64,000 bases of DNA from Alectoria sarmentosa (taxonomy: Eukaryota > Ascomycota > Lecanoromycetes > Lecanorales > Parmeliaceae): assembly GCA_009733775.1 (NCBI GenBank), contig WOGZ01000016.1:186001-250000 (forward strand), in the 5' to 3' direction. This document shows, piece by piece, positions 19,417 to 29,582 of the stretch. Position numbers and translations under genes: made by a program. Position 1 is the stretch's first letter. The number at the start of each line of letters is the position of its first letter. Under the pieces are notes generated by a model. That model searched no databases, was not told the DNA's origin, and saw only the letters and a list, made by a program, of their open reading frames with translations.

Positions 19417-22407
19417 ATGTGTCCGTTAGAGCTGGACTCCGCGAGGAAGCCTGGGGTACTTGCTGCCTCAAACGATTTCCATGCACCTCTCAGACCTAAA
19501 GCCTCGCCACGTTCGACACCTTCCAATTCCGTCCGTAGCAGCTTTTCATTTCGGCCTACATCCGAGCAATCAGGGTCAGCAATACCATCAAGTGAAGAGG
19601 GAAGCCCCATTAGAGGGCGCTCGCTCGCTCGACTTTCTGCGCCTGAACGCCTTGAGCCTCGAGCCATGACCAGACTTCAAGCGGGTCCAAACATCGGTGA
19701 TCTTAACAGCGTTACAACGCGTCAGCGAATCCTGAGCCGATACCTCTTCGACGAACCCGAAGGAATCGACGGCTGCTATCTGGAGCCTTTACCATTTGAG
19801 AGGTTTCGTTTCTCTCTGTCGGAAGAAATGCATAATGCCGCAACCTCCAACAGCTCGGTTGACTTGACCAACTTCGGAGGTCATCGAGATACTTTCGCTG
19901 TTCTTGGTCTTCGCCGCATTCACATCCGAGGGCCTGAGCTCCCCGCGACCTTCTTTCAGCGACTCTTGCGCTACATTGACTTCGAAGAATACCTGGCTGT
20001 TCGCCTTTCATGCCGCTGCTGGTCAGCTGGTATCGCTCTCGCTCGCCCTGTCATCCTGCCGTCTGTCTGCAAACTTCCTACCGAGATCCTTGAGAAAATC
20101 TACGCTCACCTCTCTCCAATTGATCTTGACGCCGCCAGGCATACGTGTAGGGCGTGGATGATTTGCAGTCTGGAAGAGAGACTGCTAACAAGGGTGCTGA
20201 AGGAGGGAGGCTGGTGGACAGCAGCAAAGGCTGATATGGAGTTGCACGAAGAATTGAACGGGCACAGAACTACTGACAGTATCAATGAAGAGTGGCTGCT
20301 AAGCAAGCGGTTGGCTACCGAATGCTCTTTACGGCCAGACTGGACCGGCAACGGGCTTCAGAGAAACCTGTCATCATCTTTGGGCAGACGATCCAATCAT
20401 ACTGGCGTTGCCCTTACGTCCGAGACTGACTTTTCTGAACTGAGCACCGGCTATAATTCTTCTCATATGGGGAACTCACAGCATGGATCAGCGGTTCGCT
20501 TTACAGTCAGCGTCTGCTGCAAGTTCCTCCTCGTTGCAGAAGGTTGCCTCATCTACGTCTACTCTCTGCGAAATAGTACCTCAAACCCACACCTTCATAG
20601 CGGCCATCTTTCGCCTGTAACCATTGTCGTTTGCCCTCACCGCGTTCTGGCCGTAAGCATGGACACGACCTATCAGCGTTTTGCCGTCGCAGCTCTCCTG
20701 GAGGGCCGAGTAGGCCTAGTCTGCGACCTCCACGAGAACGCCCCCTTGTCATCAAGGAGTCGGTCTACTCCGCATGTTTTGTCGACTGTCACGCGTGACT
20801 GCAGGGCCTCCATCTACAGTTCCGCCTCCTCTGGTGAGCCACTCGTCACCGAAGCTTCTTCTCTCCATGATCACGCTACCTTTCGAGCAAGTCCTAGCGA
20901 CCGTGCCTTGGCTCGGGCCAACGCAGAAGCAAGTCTCCCGGAAGACCATGGCTCTCGTGACATCCGCACGTCTTGGATAATGGATGACCTTCTTATTTCG
21001 CCTGAGCCTGGACCTTCGCAAGGCTTCCCCACAAATACCGGCCACATACCTCTCGAAAGCGGTATACGCTCCATATATCGCAACCTCTGCTCCGCCGAAG
21101 ACCCACCTAGGAGCGTAGCAATATGCCCTCAGCGACGTTGCATTGCTTTTGGCTGTTCAGCGGGAATCGAACTCCACTGGATCGATGCCTTGACGGGGCA
21201 GGATCTCAATCGATGGTTCCCACTCACCGCATCCAGTGACTTCTTGCATTTCCTTCCGCCTAGACCAGGCGTGGATCCAGCGAAGAAGCTAAGGCTGATC
21301 AGTAGTGCTTGTCATCCCAAGGGGAATGAAGGCCTTGGCAGCAGGTTCTTTCCCGGAACGAGCACCAGTGCGGCTAGACACCAGGGTATGACTTGGGATG
21401 AAGGGTTATCTGACCCCAGTGTTTTGGAAAGTGCGTGGAGAGGTTCCGGGTGGTGCGATTACTATCGCGCTGTGCCTATCAGTGATGGATGGAATGTCTT
21501 GTTTACCGATCCTGTGGAAGGAAACCTATGTTTGGGTACGGATGCACCGCCTGAAGCCGGAGCTACGAAGCTCATCAGGAGATTCATTTTTAGGGGACCC
21601 AGCGAACTTGAAGAGAATGTAGTGCCAGGGGTCTACGCAGCTGGTGGCGAGCTGCGGTGGGGTGTCAGGGTTGTGGTTGGGTATGGAGAAGCTATTTGGC
21701 TATTTGTGGTGCCGCCTGATGTTTTCTTCTGTCGTCAAGACAAGACAGTTGAAAGACAAGACGGGCAAGACGATGGCGCAATTGAAGAACCCATCTGGGT
21801 TGACGGCGTTAAGATCGGTCACATGCAGGGGCTAGTTGACCTTGCGGTTGACGCTTCCGGTGGCGATCTCACTATTTGGTCCTTCGCAGTTGATGGCATG
21901 GCATATGTCTGGCAAATTGCTGGCCGACAACACTCGGTGAAGAAGAGGGTTGTGCTCAAAGATGGCACTGTCACAGACCTCGAAGACGCAGATGGCGACA
22001 CCTACATGTTTAACACCTCCCAGCGAGCCGTGCATTTCGATGGCGCCGCCGCACTTCCCGGACAGACCCCTGCTACGTGTCTCCAAAATTCCTCGACACC
22101 ATCCACCCACAATCACCTCCTCGGTCTCCACGACCGCGTCATTGACCACGAGGGCGACATCACCATGCCCGATGCTGACGCTGACGCTGAGCAAGACGAA
22201 GGCTACGCTTCCGGCGACGATGAACTGGCGCAGGCCGGCGGGGCTTTTGCAATCCATGCGCCGCCGCTTTGGGGCAGGTGGAGCGAGGAGGATGCGGATT
22301 GGGTGCCCGATTATTTGGCGCAGATGGGAGGGGAGATTGAAGATGAGGGGCTGGGGATTGATGTGTTGGAGTTGACGAGGTTGGAGGTGGAGGTTTTGTC
22401 TGGGTAG
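19417..22407 (+). CDS. F-box protein with large C-terminal propeller-like region
   Basis: A single-exon protein of 996 residues from the first ATG of the open frame (MCPLELDSARKPG). A Ser/Pro-rich N-terminus is followed by an F-box-like helix pair at about 219-252 (LPTEILEKIYAHLSPIDLDA, then HTCRAWM). A second, weaker box-like helix precedes it (YIDFEEYLAVRLSCRCWS). The remainder has repeated beta-strand-like segments (VSVCCKFLLVAEGCLIYVYS, RRCIAFGCSAGIELHWID, TIWSFAVDGMAYVWQIAG) suggesting a degenerate WD-type propeller, and an acidic tail rich in Asp/Glu near 940-970. F-box proteins connect substrates to SCF ubiquitin ligases through Skp1; the substrate here is unknown. The start is uncertain because the frame is open for another 43 codons upstream. 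It is not closely similar to the F-box pair at 27-31 kb. Confidence 0.75.
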   Translation: MCPLELDSARKPGVLAASNDFHAPLRPKASPRSTPSNSVRSSFSFRPTSEQSGSAIPSSEEGSPIRGRSLARLSAPERLEPRAMTRLQAGPNIGDLNSVTTRQRILSRYLFDEPEGIDGCYLEPLPFERFRFSLSEEMHNAATSNSSVDLTNFGGHRDTFAVLGLRRIHIRGPELPATFFQRLLRYIDFEEYLAVRLSCRCWSAGIALARPVILPSVCKLPTEILEKIYAHLSPIDLDAARHTCRAWMICSLEERLLTRVLKEGGWWTAAKADMELHEELNGHRTTDSINEEWLLSKRLATECSLRPDWTGNGLQRNLSSSLGRRSNHTGVALTSETDFSELSTGYNSSHMGNSQHGSAVRFTVSVCCKFLLVAEGCLIYVYSLRNSTSNPHLHSGHLSPVTIVVCPHRVLAVSMDTTYQRFAVAALLEGRVGLVCDLHENAPLSSRSRSTPHVLSTVTRDCRASIYSSASSGEPLVTEASSLHDHATFRASPSDRALARANAEASLPEDHGSRDIRTSWIMDDLLISPEPGPSQGFPTNTGHIPLESGIRSIYRNLCSAEDPPRSVAICPQRRCIAFGCSAGIELHWIDALTGQDLNRWFPLTASSDFLHFLPPRPGVDPAKKLRLISSACHPKGNEGLGSRFFPGTSTSAARHQGMTWDEGLSDPSVLESAWRGSGWCDYYRAVPISDGWNVLFTDPVEGNLCLGTDAPPEAGATKLIRRFIFRGPSELEENVVPGVYAAGGELRWGVRVVVGYGEAIWLFVVPPDVFFCRQDKTVERQDGQDDGAIEEPIWVDGVKIGHMQGLVDLAVDASGGDLTIWSFAVDGMAYVWQIAGRQHSVKKRVVLKDGTVTDLEDADGDTYMFNTSQRAVHFDGAAALPGQTPATCLQNSSTPSTHNHLLGLHDRVIDHEGDITMPDADADAEQDEGYASGDDELAQAGGAFAIHAPPLWGRWSEEDADWVPDYLAQMGGEIEDEGLGIDVLELTRLEVEVLSG

Positions 22408-23566
22408 AGAATGGCCTGGGCGATAGACTGACGTCTGGAAAGTAGAGGTAGAGCAGCCCGTAGACCTATTATTACTATCATTATTATTATTGGACGCTGT
22501 GTTCTGGTTACTATTTCAACAGTTGAGAGCGATAATCGGCCCAAGTGAAGCTGCACAACCGCGGTTGTAACCCTCCGATGGTGAGCATCTTCCTCGCAAT
22601 CACGATGCAATGGTGCAGAATCTAGGCTTGAAGCCTGCACAGTACTCGAATGGTCCCCCAAAAATGTCAAAGAATGAAGAAAAGCACCCACCTTGTTGAC
22701 AAGATTTTGGGTCTAAAGGATATCAACTGATGCTGCGTATTCAAAAGATTGCAGCCAGAGCTATTAGGGCAGAGCAGCAATCCGATCCGAATTTATTGTT
22801 TGTAAGACTAGGTAAACAGGGAGAGATTCTGAGATTGCAGTCAGAGGACCACTCTAATTATGCTTCATTAACAAATCACGTTGCCATGATTCGCCATCAA
22901 CCGAGTCGACTTCTTAACATGCGGGAAAAACGGCTCCAAATACCCCTACAAGCTGCAAAGCGTAGCAATTATTCAGCTTCGAATCCCGTAAAACGATGGC
23001 CTCTTCTTTCCCCAAAATCTCAGCGAAGACACCGTCAAGAGCAGGAGGGTAATGCCGGTACTACTACCGCAATATATCAGCCACTGTCTGATCCCTATGC
23101 GCGGAGGGAGAATTGTTCTTAGTAAAAGGAATGTCATCATATTATGTGGGTGTGAGTCTCCAAGGGACCGGCTGCATACACACAGCCTCAGATTTCAACA
23201 ACAGCTGTTAATCATAGACATGATGGATGAAAAAGTAACAGATTTCAACGTACTGCAGAGGGAACAGTGTGATGCTCAAGGTTCGCATTCTGATTTGACA
23301 GCGTATTCCCAGTAACGAGGTTTCACCGCCAGGTCGCTGCTGGCTGTGCGTACCGGATGTCTGATGCTTGTGCGCATGAGTTAGCTTCGAGGAATAGTGG
23401 CTAGTAGGCTAATAGATGCGATAGCAGAGGAAATATGTCAGAGTCTAATTGTAAATAGCATCATCGGGTTGCGTTTGCAAACGCTCAATGGTTATTTCTG
23501 ACATGTTTTTCATCACAGATAAATGGAAGCGGACAGCAGGTATCAGGGCTCTTCTTACCAAATAGT
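22408..23566. other. Convergent intergenic region, no gene seen
   Basis: About 1.2 kb lie between the stops of the F-box gene and MSH3. A 130-codon ATG frame at 22730-23122 has no recognisable motif, and its composition resembles the surrounding noncoding DNA. I do not call it. Confidence 0.45.
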
Positions 23567-26500
23567 CTACAGCTGCTCGATTCCAGTGACCAGCAGGTCC
23601 AGCTGTGTATTGTCGTGGTTGGACAGCATCGAATGAAGAGACCGGGACCTATGGGCTAAGGGTTAGCAAATCGAAAGGCTAGGTACTGCGAGTCAACTCA
23701 CAAATGACCGAGCTGTTTCTCACTAGCCTCATGTTCTAGCTCTTTCGACTTGACCGCAGCAATATCGAGGACAGACTCTGGAACATTGGCTAGGCGGGCG
23801 ACGTTCAAACCGTACGAGCGATGAGCTACGCCTTCGCCAATCTCATAGAGAAATGTGATGTCCTGGCCAGCATCGCCAGTCTCCGTGAAGCGCATGTGTA
23901 CGTTCTTCAGCTCGCCATTTTTGAACCCCTTGGAGAGTGCGCTGAGGTTCTGATAGTGAGTGATGAACAGTGTCAAACTCTTCTTTTCTCTGACTATATG
24001 ATCCAATACAGCTTGGGCAATGGCGACGCCATCATGAGTCGAGGTTCCGCGACCGAGTTCATCCAAAATTATCAGCGACCTTGAAGTCGCTTGCTTCAGG
24101 ATGTCTGATGTTTCGGACAGCTCGACCATAAAAGTAGATTCCCCAGCCATCATGTTATCAAATGCGCCCATGCGAGTGAAGACAGCATCGAGCATGCCAA
24201 GTTTAGCAGACTCAGCGGGGACGTAAGATCCAATCTGGCCCATGATGGCGATAAGAGCGACTTGGCGAACGTAGCTTGATTTGCCTCCCATGTTTGGACC
24301 GGTGATAAGCAAGGCCCTCGTACGATCGGAAGCGAGACCCGTGTCATTGGGCACGTAGGCATCAAGGAGAAGCTGTTCGACCATAGGATGTCTGCCCTGT
24401 TTAACAGAAATGCACGTCTCGTCCGTGTACTCCGGCTTGACGTAGCCTGGTTGACTGGCGATGGCGGCGAGAGAGAGTAGGCAGTCAAGCGTGGCAAGAG
24501 CCTGAACGCAATCTCGGAATGACTGGTATTTGGATGAGACATCTGCCAATAGTCCAGCGAACGCAGCATCGCACGCAGCAGCCAAAGCTTCTTTATGCTG
24601 ATCCCTTTCTTGAATGAGACGCACAACTTCGGGTGTGTGAAATCGAGAAACCTTCTTTGTCCCACTGATCTTTGCCCAAGAGGCTGGGACATTTTTTAGT
24701 AGTGCGTTGTCGATCTCGATCAGATACTCTATACCAGCAACCGTAACATAATCCACTTTCATCTTCTTGACCTTTCCAGCGGCGACGGGTCGATGAGCAT
24801 CAAGCTCCTGCTCAACACTTGCTATACCCATCTTATGCTCCATGATGTCTTCACTTTCCACTTCTTCTCGGAAGAATGCATACTTGTCGTCTGCCTTGGC
24901 AGCTTCTGGGTTGATTTGGTCCAAATAGGAAACTACATCTTCCGCGATGGTTGGAAGAGCGGCAATAGCATTGTTGATAATTGACGACCGGAAACCAGCA
25001 TCCGAAGGGCTTTTGACTAAGACGAACTCAGTGGCGATGCGTTGCATAGTCTGCAAGACGGTCAATAGCTCCGGGCGAGCACACTGCACAAAATCAGTAA
25101 TAGACAATAATGCTGGAAAAGAGTGTACCAACTTTGCCATAGTAGATGCGTATCAAGCTCTTCTCCAGATCACTTCTGATCTGAGAAAGAAGATGTTTGA
25201 CCCTATCCACTCTCACCGTTGGCTGATCATCATTGAGCTCTTCGACTGCAGCGATGCGTTCTTCCAGTTCCGCTTTCCTAAGCAGTGGTCGGCCTACCCA
25301 TTTGCGTAACAGCCTTTGGCCGAAGCGTGTCTTCGTCCTGTCCAAGGTCCAGAACAGGCTCCCCTTCTCAGTGTGATCTGTCTGGTTCTGGTATATCTCT
25401 AGACTAGTCAGGCTGGTTCCGTTGAGCAGCATATGCGATCGAGCACTGAATGACTGAAAATACTTTGTAAGGTCAAAAACGTGTTCGAGGCCATAGTCCG
25501 TAAGATGCGTGATCATCGCCGACAGACAGATCGTTACACCCTCGGCGAGCTTCAGCACGTTGTCCAAGATCTTACTTGCTTTCTCGTCTTTCTCCGCAGA
25601 TGAGGCCTTCATCTTCTCGGCGTAAAAGTTTGAAACGTGACTGTAAGCTTGTGCCGCCATGGTCTTGGGCTTTTCGACTTTCTCTAATCGCACTTTGTCT
25701 CCGAAGACATTGGTCTTACTTCCCGACAGATGCTGCACCAGTTTATCGGTTGCTTTTGAGAGATGGCCCACGATCAAGATCTCACATGGCGCAATATGGA
25801 GTAAGCGAGTCTCGATTTCGCTTCTCATGAAGCCATCCTCGAAGTCGTCATGTATCACGTCACCAGTCGCAGGCTGTACAGCGACCAATCCGATGTGGAC
25901 CTTCTCATCAGTTCCCCAACCCTTGGCGTTGCTTTCTGTGATGCACACGAGGTAGCCTGTAGAAGGCGCACCGCCGGAGGGTGCCCCTACTGATGCTTCC
26001 AGCCCTTCAACATCGTCGATATATGTGCCTTTGGTGTAAAGATTGGTAAGCTTCCGAACGAAGGGAGCGTTTCGATTGTCCCCAGCTGCTTTCAGGGCTG
26101 CTGTCTCCAATTGCCGAATAATGCCTACTTTATGCCCTGCCCCAACTAGCCGTTTGACATGTACATGTAGTCGATGCGTCGGTATGCTAGCGGAAGCAAA
26201 ACGGTCCAGATGGGCCTCGGAAGGGTGCTCGTCGAATCTAAATTTTCCCGGTATGCACACGATACTTAATTCCTTAGCAGCAACTCGTGCGTCTTCTCCC
26301 CAAAATTTGAACTTATAGCCAACTTCCATAATCATGAGAGTATCTAGGTGCTTCCGTTTGATGTCCAGGAATTGCTTCTCCATTGGCGTGAGCTTGCTTG
26401 CACCTTTTTTTGCTGTGGCCCCTTTTCTCCCTTTGGAAGCAGATTTAGAATTTACATCGACCTCATCATCCTCCTCATCCTCGGCATTATTCTGATCTTC

Positions 26501-27076
26501 CGCGGTCTCTTCGCTAATCACCCAATTACGCCTCTTGATCTCAGCGATACTATCGGGTCGACCCAGCTTCTTCACAAACTTCTCATGGAGTCTCTCCTTG
26601 CGCCGTTTGGTCTCCTCGTCGTCTTTCTGATTTTCCTCGTCTCGACTTGGCGAGCTGGAGAAGGCATACTTAGACGTGTGCTGGGGTCTTTTCGGCTTTC
26701 TGATTTCATTGGCGGTTGTGGAGGTTAGACGACTTTCGAAAGTCGTGCCTTGACTGTCTTCGTGTGGTTCTGAAATGCGTATTCTTTTGCGAGCCGGCAA
26801 TCCTGTCAAGTCTCCACCATCGAATTCTCCATCCTCATCGTAGACGTGCTTCGGTGCCGAACAGCTCCTTCCTTCAACTGAATTTCTTTCACTTTCTTCT
26901 TCGGAGCCAATGAAAATGCTCTCGTCCTTGTCGCCGAGCAAGGTGCCATTGGATGCATTGGAGGTCTTGGGAGTTAAAACGGGCGGTGGCTTGGCCGCGG
27001 CTTTCTTAGTAAAGAAGGTCGAAATTGATTGTTGCTTTTTGACTAAAGCGTGCGAAGCACTCTGTGAGCCTACCAT
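23567..27076 (-). CDS. MSH3: DNA mismatch repair protein Msh3
   Basis: MutS homologue that pairs with Msh2 (MutS-beta) to recognise insertion/deletion loops. Three exons, 25133-27076, 23702-25083 and 23567-23648, encode 1135 residues; the introns are 49 and 53 bases. The N-terminus has a PCNA-binding box QQSISTFF (residues 15-22), followed by a disordered acidic/basic stretch. The mismatch-binding domain begins near KLTPMEKQFLDIKRKHLDT and includes VGYKFKFWGEDA. The ATPase domain has Walker A GPNMGGKS (910-917) and Walker B LIILDELGRGTSTHDG (about 985-1000). Exon 1 joins exon 2 as YYGK-CARPELLTVLQ, the usual Msh3 wording; the donor there is the unusual GTTGGT. The last exon supplies SRSLHSMLSNHDNTQ to IEQL. 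Length and key residues are normal. It diverges from the broken F-box gene. Confidence 0.96.
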
Positions 27077-27455
27077 GGCCAGCTTGCTCCATCAGCCTAA
27101 TGATTGTATTTGCTGGTTGTCACAATTCCGCAGTCGAGAAGCAGCAAGAGAATTTGCGCGTAAAGTGCTTTTCGCGTTGGCGCTAGCGGTTCTAGCGTAT
27201 CGGGATTTCCATGACTTCCTCATTGCCCCCCCGTCCTCACTATTCTCCAAAAATCGGGATCAATGCATTGAGACTCACACGATCGAGGAAAGTGATACGG
27301 GGGTGAGAAGAGAAGGGTCTGTGAATGGAGCCGTGCCAGTGGGGCAACAAACTACAAGGCTCTCACACATTTGCCTTCAGTAAGACGGCTACTCGCTTAC
27401 ATCCACCCAAAGCTGACCCATACCATTAGCACAAGTACCGTGACCCTAGGCAGCC
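27077..27455. promoter_or_regulatory. Divergent region between MSH3 and the broken F-box gene
   Basis: These 379 bases lie between the MSH3 start and the start of the F-box relic. It should contain the MSH3 promoter. I recognise no cell-cycle element with certainty. Confidence 0.4.
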
Positions 27456-28866
27456 ATGGCCACTACAATTCGAAGCATACCAGATGATGTTCTGGTAGAG
27501 ATACTGGGCAAGCTTCCCAAGAAAGACCTGAAAAAAGCCCGCCTCACATGCACTCTATGGAGCACTGCTGGAGCCAAATGGATGTTTCAACGAGTCTACT
27601 TTGCGCCTCGCAAGGCATCCATGAAAAGTTTCACAGACATCGCCGCAAGACATCGCCGCAAATTTCGCTTTTGCTCTGAATGTGAAGGAACTGATTTATG
27701 ATGGAAGGCTTTTTCTGCCCGAACTCGGGACCTTTGCATCCTACCCGGCAGCGTTTCGTGCTCGCATGGTAGAAGAGCTTAACATATACGAAGACCTCAC
27801 AAGAAACTCATTAGGTGGTGCCGAATCTGATTTTGCTGACGAAGTCTACCAAGGTTCGATATGGAACATGGAGAACCTAGGGGCTGGAGACTGCATGAGC
27901 AGATTTATCGCTGGCGATGGCAAAGAATATCGCACGAACGTCGGCAACGGTCTCATTAGGCATAAACGTCTGCTGAACCAGCAAGACAGCATTTTGAAGA
28001 AAGGTAAAGATTCCAAGGCTCTGTGTGAAGGACTAAAATTATTCCGGAACGTCAGTAAAGTTGGCGTCCTAGCCGACTTCGTCCACTGTCTGTTCCAATT
28101 ACCTTCTCTGCGCAGGTGATAGAGATGACGAATACGTTGACTGCCACGAATGGTATAGTTCTCAAGCTAGACTTGAATTCGGCGTCACCGTGCCACCTTC
28201 AAGATGGTGCCGCGGGGCCGGATCCCAATGGGGAGGAGAGCAAGACCAAGAGGAGCACATCGAATGGATCGTTCGTGGGGTACAAAACCTCTTCCGAGCC
28301 CTATCAACGCACTGTCCTGGCCTCAAAGAGCTACGCATAGCCTCGGTAGACTACAAAGCTCCAATGACTATCTTTCAATTGTCTGATACCGATACCGAGA
28401 AGGTTCGCACTATGATTCGATGCCTTTCAACCCTGCAGCTCCACCCGTACGTCACGAAAAGCGATGAGGTTTTGAGTACGCAAAACAGCATGATTGTCTC
28501 GTCGTAAGTGAGCGTACCGATCTCGGCTTGCTCCTAGGGAAGGTATGGCCCCATCTCACCAAGCTGAGTTTGGAGGGGGCTTGCGTGGAAGCAGAGGACC
28601 TCATCTCGATTGTCCGAGCCCATAGGGGGAATCTCCGCGACCTCAGGTTGGAAAATATATCTTTGCTTGGTAACGAAGGATGGGAGTGTTTCGGAAACGA
28701 GATGGGTCAGATCCTTGAGCTACATTCCGTCTGGGCAGCCGGGTTAAGCGATAACTTTACCTGGGGGGTTCAATGCCGTGAATTTGTAAGCGGCATAATG
28801 CAGTGGGCGCTTCCGGACCTACTCGAGATTGAAGAGCACTATGATAAGGTGTTACGGGAAGGCTGA
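27456..28866 (+). pseudogene. Frameshifted F-box/leucine-rich protein (paralogue of the gene at 29583)
   Basis: It starts MATTIRSIPDDVLVEILGKL, a good F-box (KKDLKKARLTCTLWS) matching the intact downstream paralogue (KADLKSARLTCTRYA). Both share FQRVYFAP, LIYDGRLFLPEL or LVYDGRLFLPEL, SKAPMTIF or YKAPMTIF, and WPHLTKL or WPHLETL. The reading frame shifts three times. The first is an exact 13-base tandem duplication at 27636-27661; removing one copy restores KSFTDIAANFAFALNVKEL. The second lies near 28100-28120, after ADFVHC. The third is near 28466-28480, before YAKQHDCL. None of the three is explained by an intron of plausible length. Divergence from the intact copy is substantial at the protein level, so the duplication is old, while the intact stretches suggest inactivation is more recent. 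An annotation pipeline would probably invent introns here. Confidence 0.8.
27636..27661 (+). repeat. 13-base tandem duplication causing a frameshift
   Basis: GACATCGCCGCAA occurs twice head to tail (27636-27648 and 27649-27661) inside the F-box relic. The extra 13 bases move the frame by one and end translation soon after. This looks like replication slippage or repair-associated duplication. Confidence 0.9.
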
Positions 28867-29582
28867 AGGCTGACTCGTTATGATTGACGTCTGATCATAC
28901 GCAATGAAACGACGATTCGTTAGCCGCTACATTTAGCTTCACCACTGCTGTATCATGGCTGCTTTTAGATCTCGAGACATGATTAATGCCGCACGATAGA
29001 AGAAATTGCTTCAGCTACGAACGGATAATAGAATAAGCTAAGTAGCACAATAAAAGTGTTAAAAAATAGCAACAATCAAATTAAGTCAATGCCCGAAAGC
29101 CATGCCAGTTTTTTATGAGTAATCTGCAAATGAAAGCGTGGATACCATTGAAGACATTGAAGCACCGAGAGCCGTCCCATGTACTTCTCTTTACTTACTC
29201 GAGCCAGCCGAGAGACTGAGCCCTTCCTTTGCCCTCTCTTTGCTCCAAAACGCGCTGTGAAAACGCTACCGAAATAGTAGTCTTACATATGATAAGATCT
29301 GGGGACGTATCTACTAATCAGTCATTCAACCATGAGTATTTGACACAAGCAGGTTGCCATTGACACCTCGCTAGAGAAGTCTGCGTAAAGTGATGAATCG
29401 CTGTTTGCGCTCAGACTCGGCTGGCCGCCTGGGGTCGTCTGGGAGACTGGAATGGGAGGCCTTTGAATCAACATTATTACCGACTAACTTTTCCAACATT
29501 CATGTGGAAATGATCAAGACAATTTTGCAGTAGATAGGACCTTCGCTAGAATACAGCATTCTTATTCGGGTACCACCAACCT
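28867..29582. other. Intergenic region between the two F-box copies
   Basis: These 716 bases, AT-richer than the genes around, separate the relic from the intact F-box gene and should include the promoter of the latter. I see no ORF or repeat of note. Confidence 0.4.

Noticed and set aside
22730..23122. 130-codon plus-strand ATG frame between the F-box gene and MSH3
   Set aside because: No recognisable motif, no neighbouring coding exons, and composition like flanking noncoding DNA. It cannot be supported.
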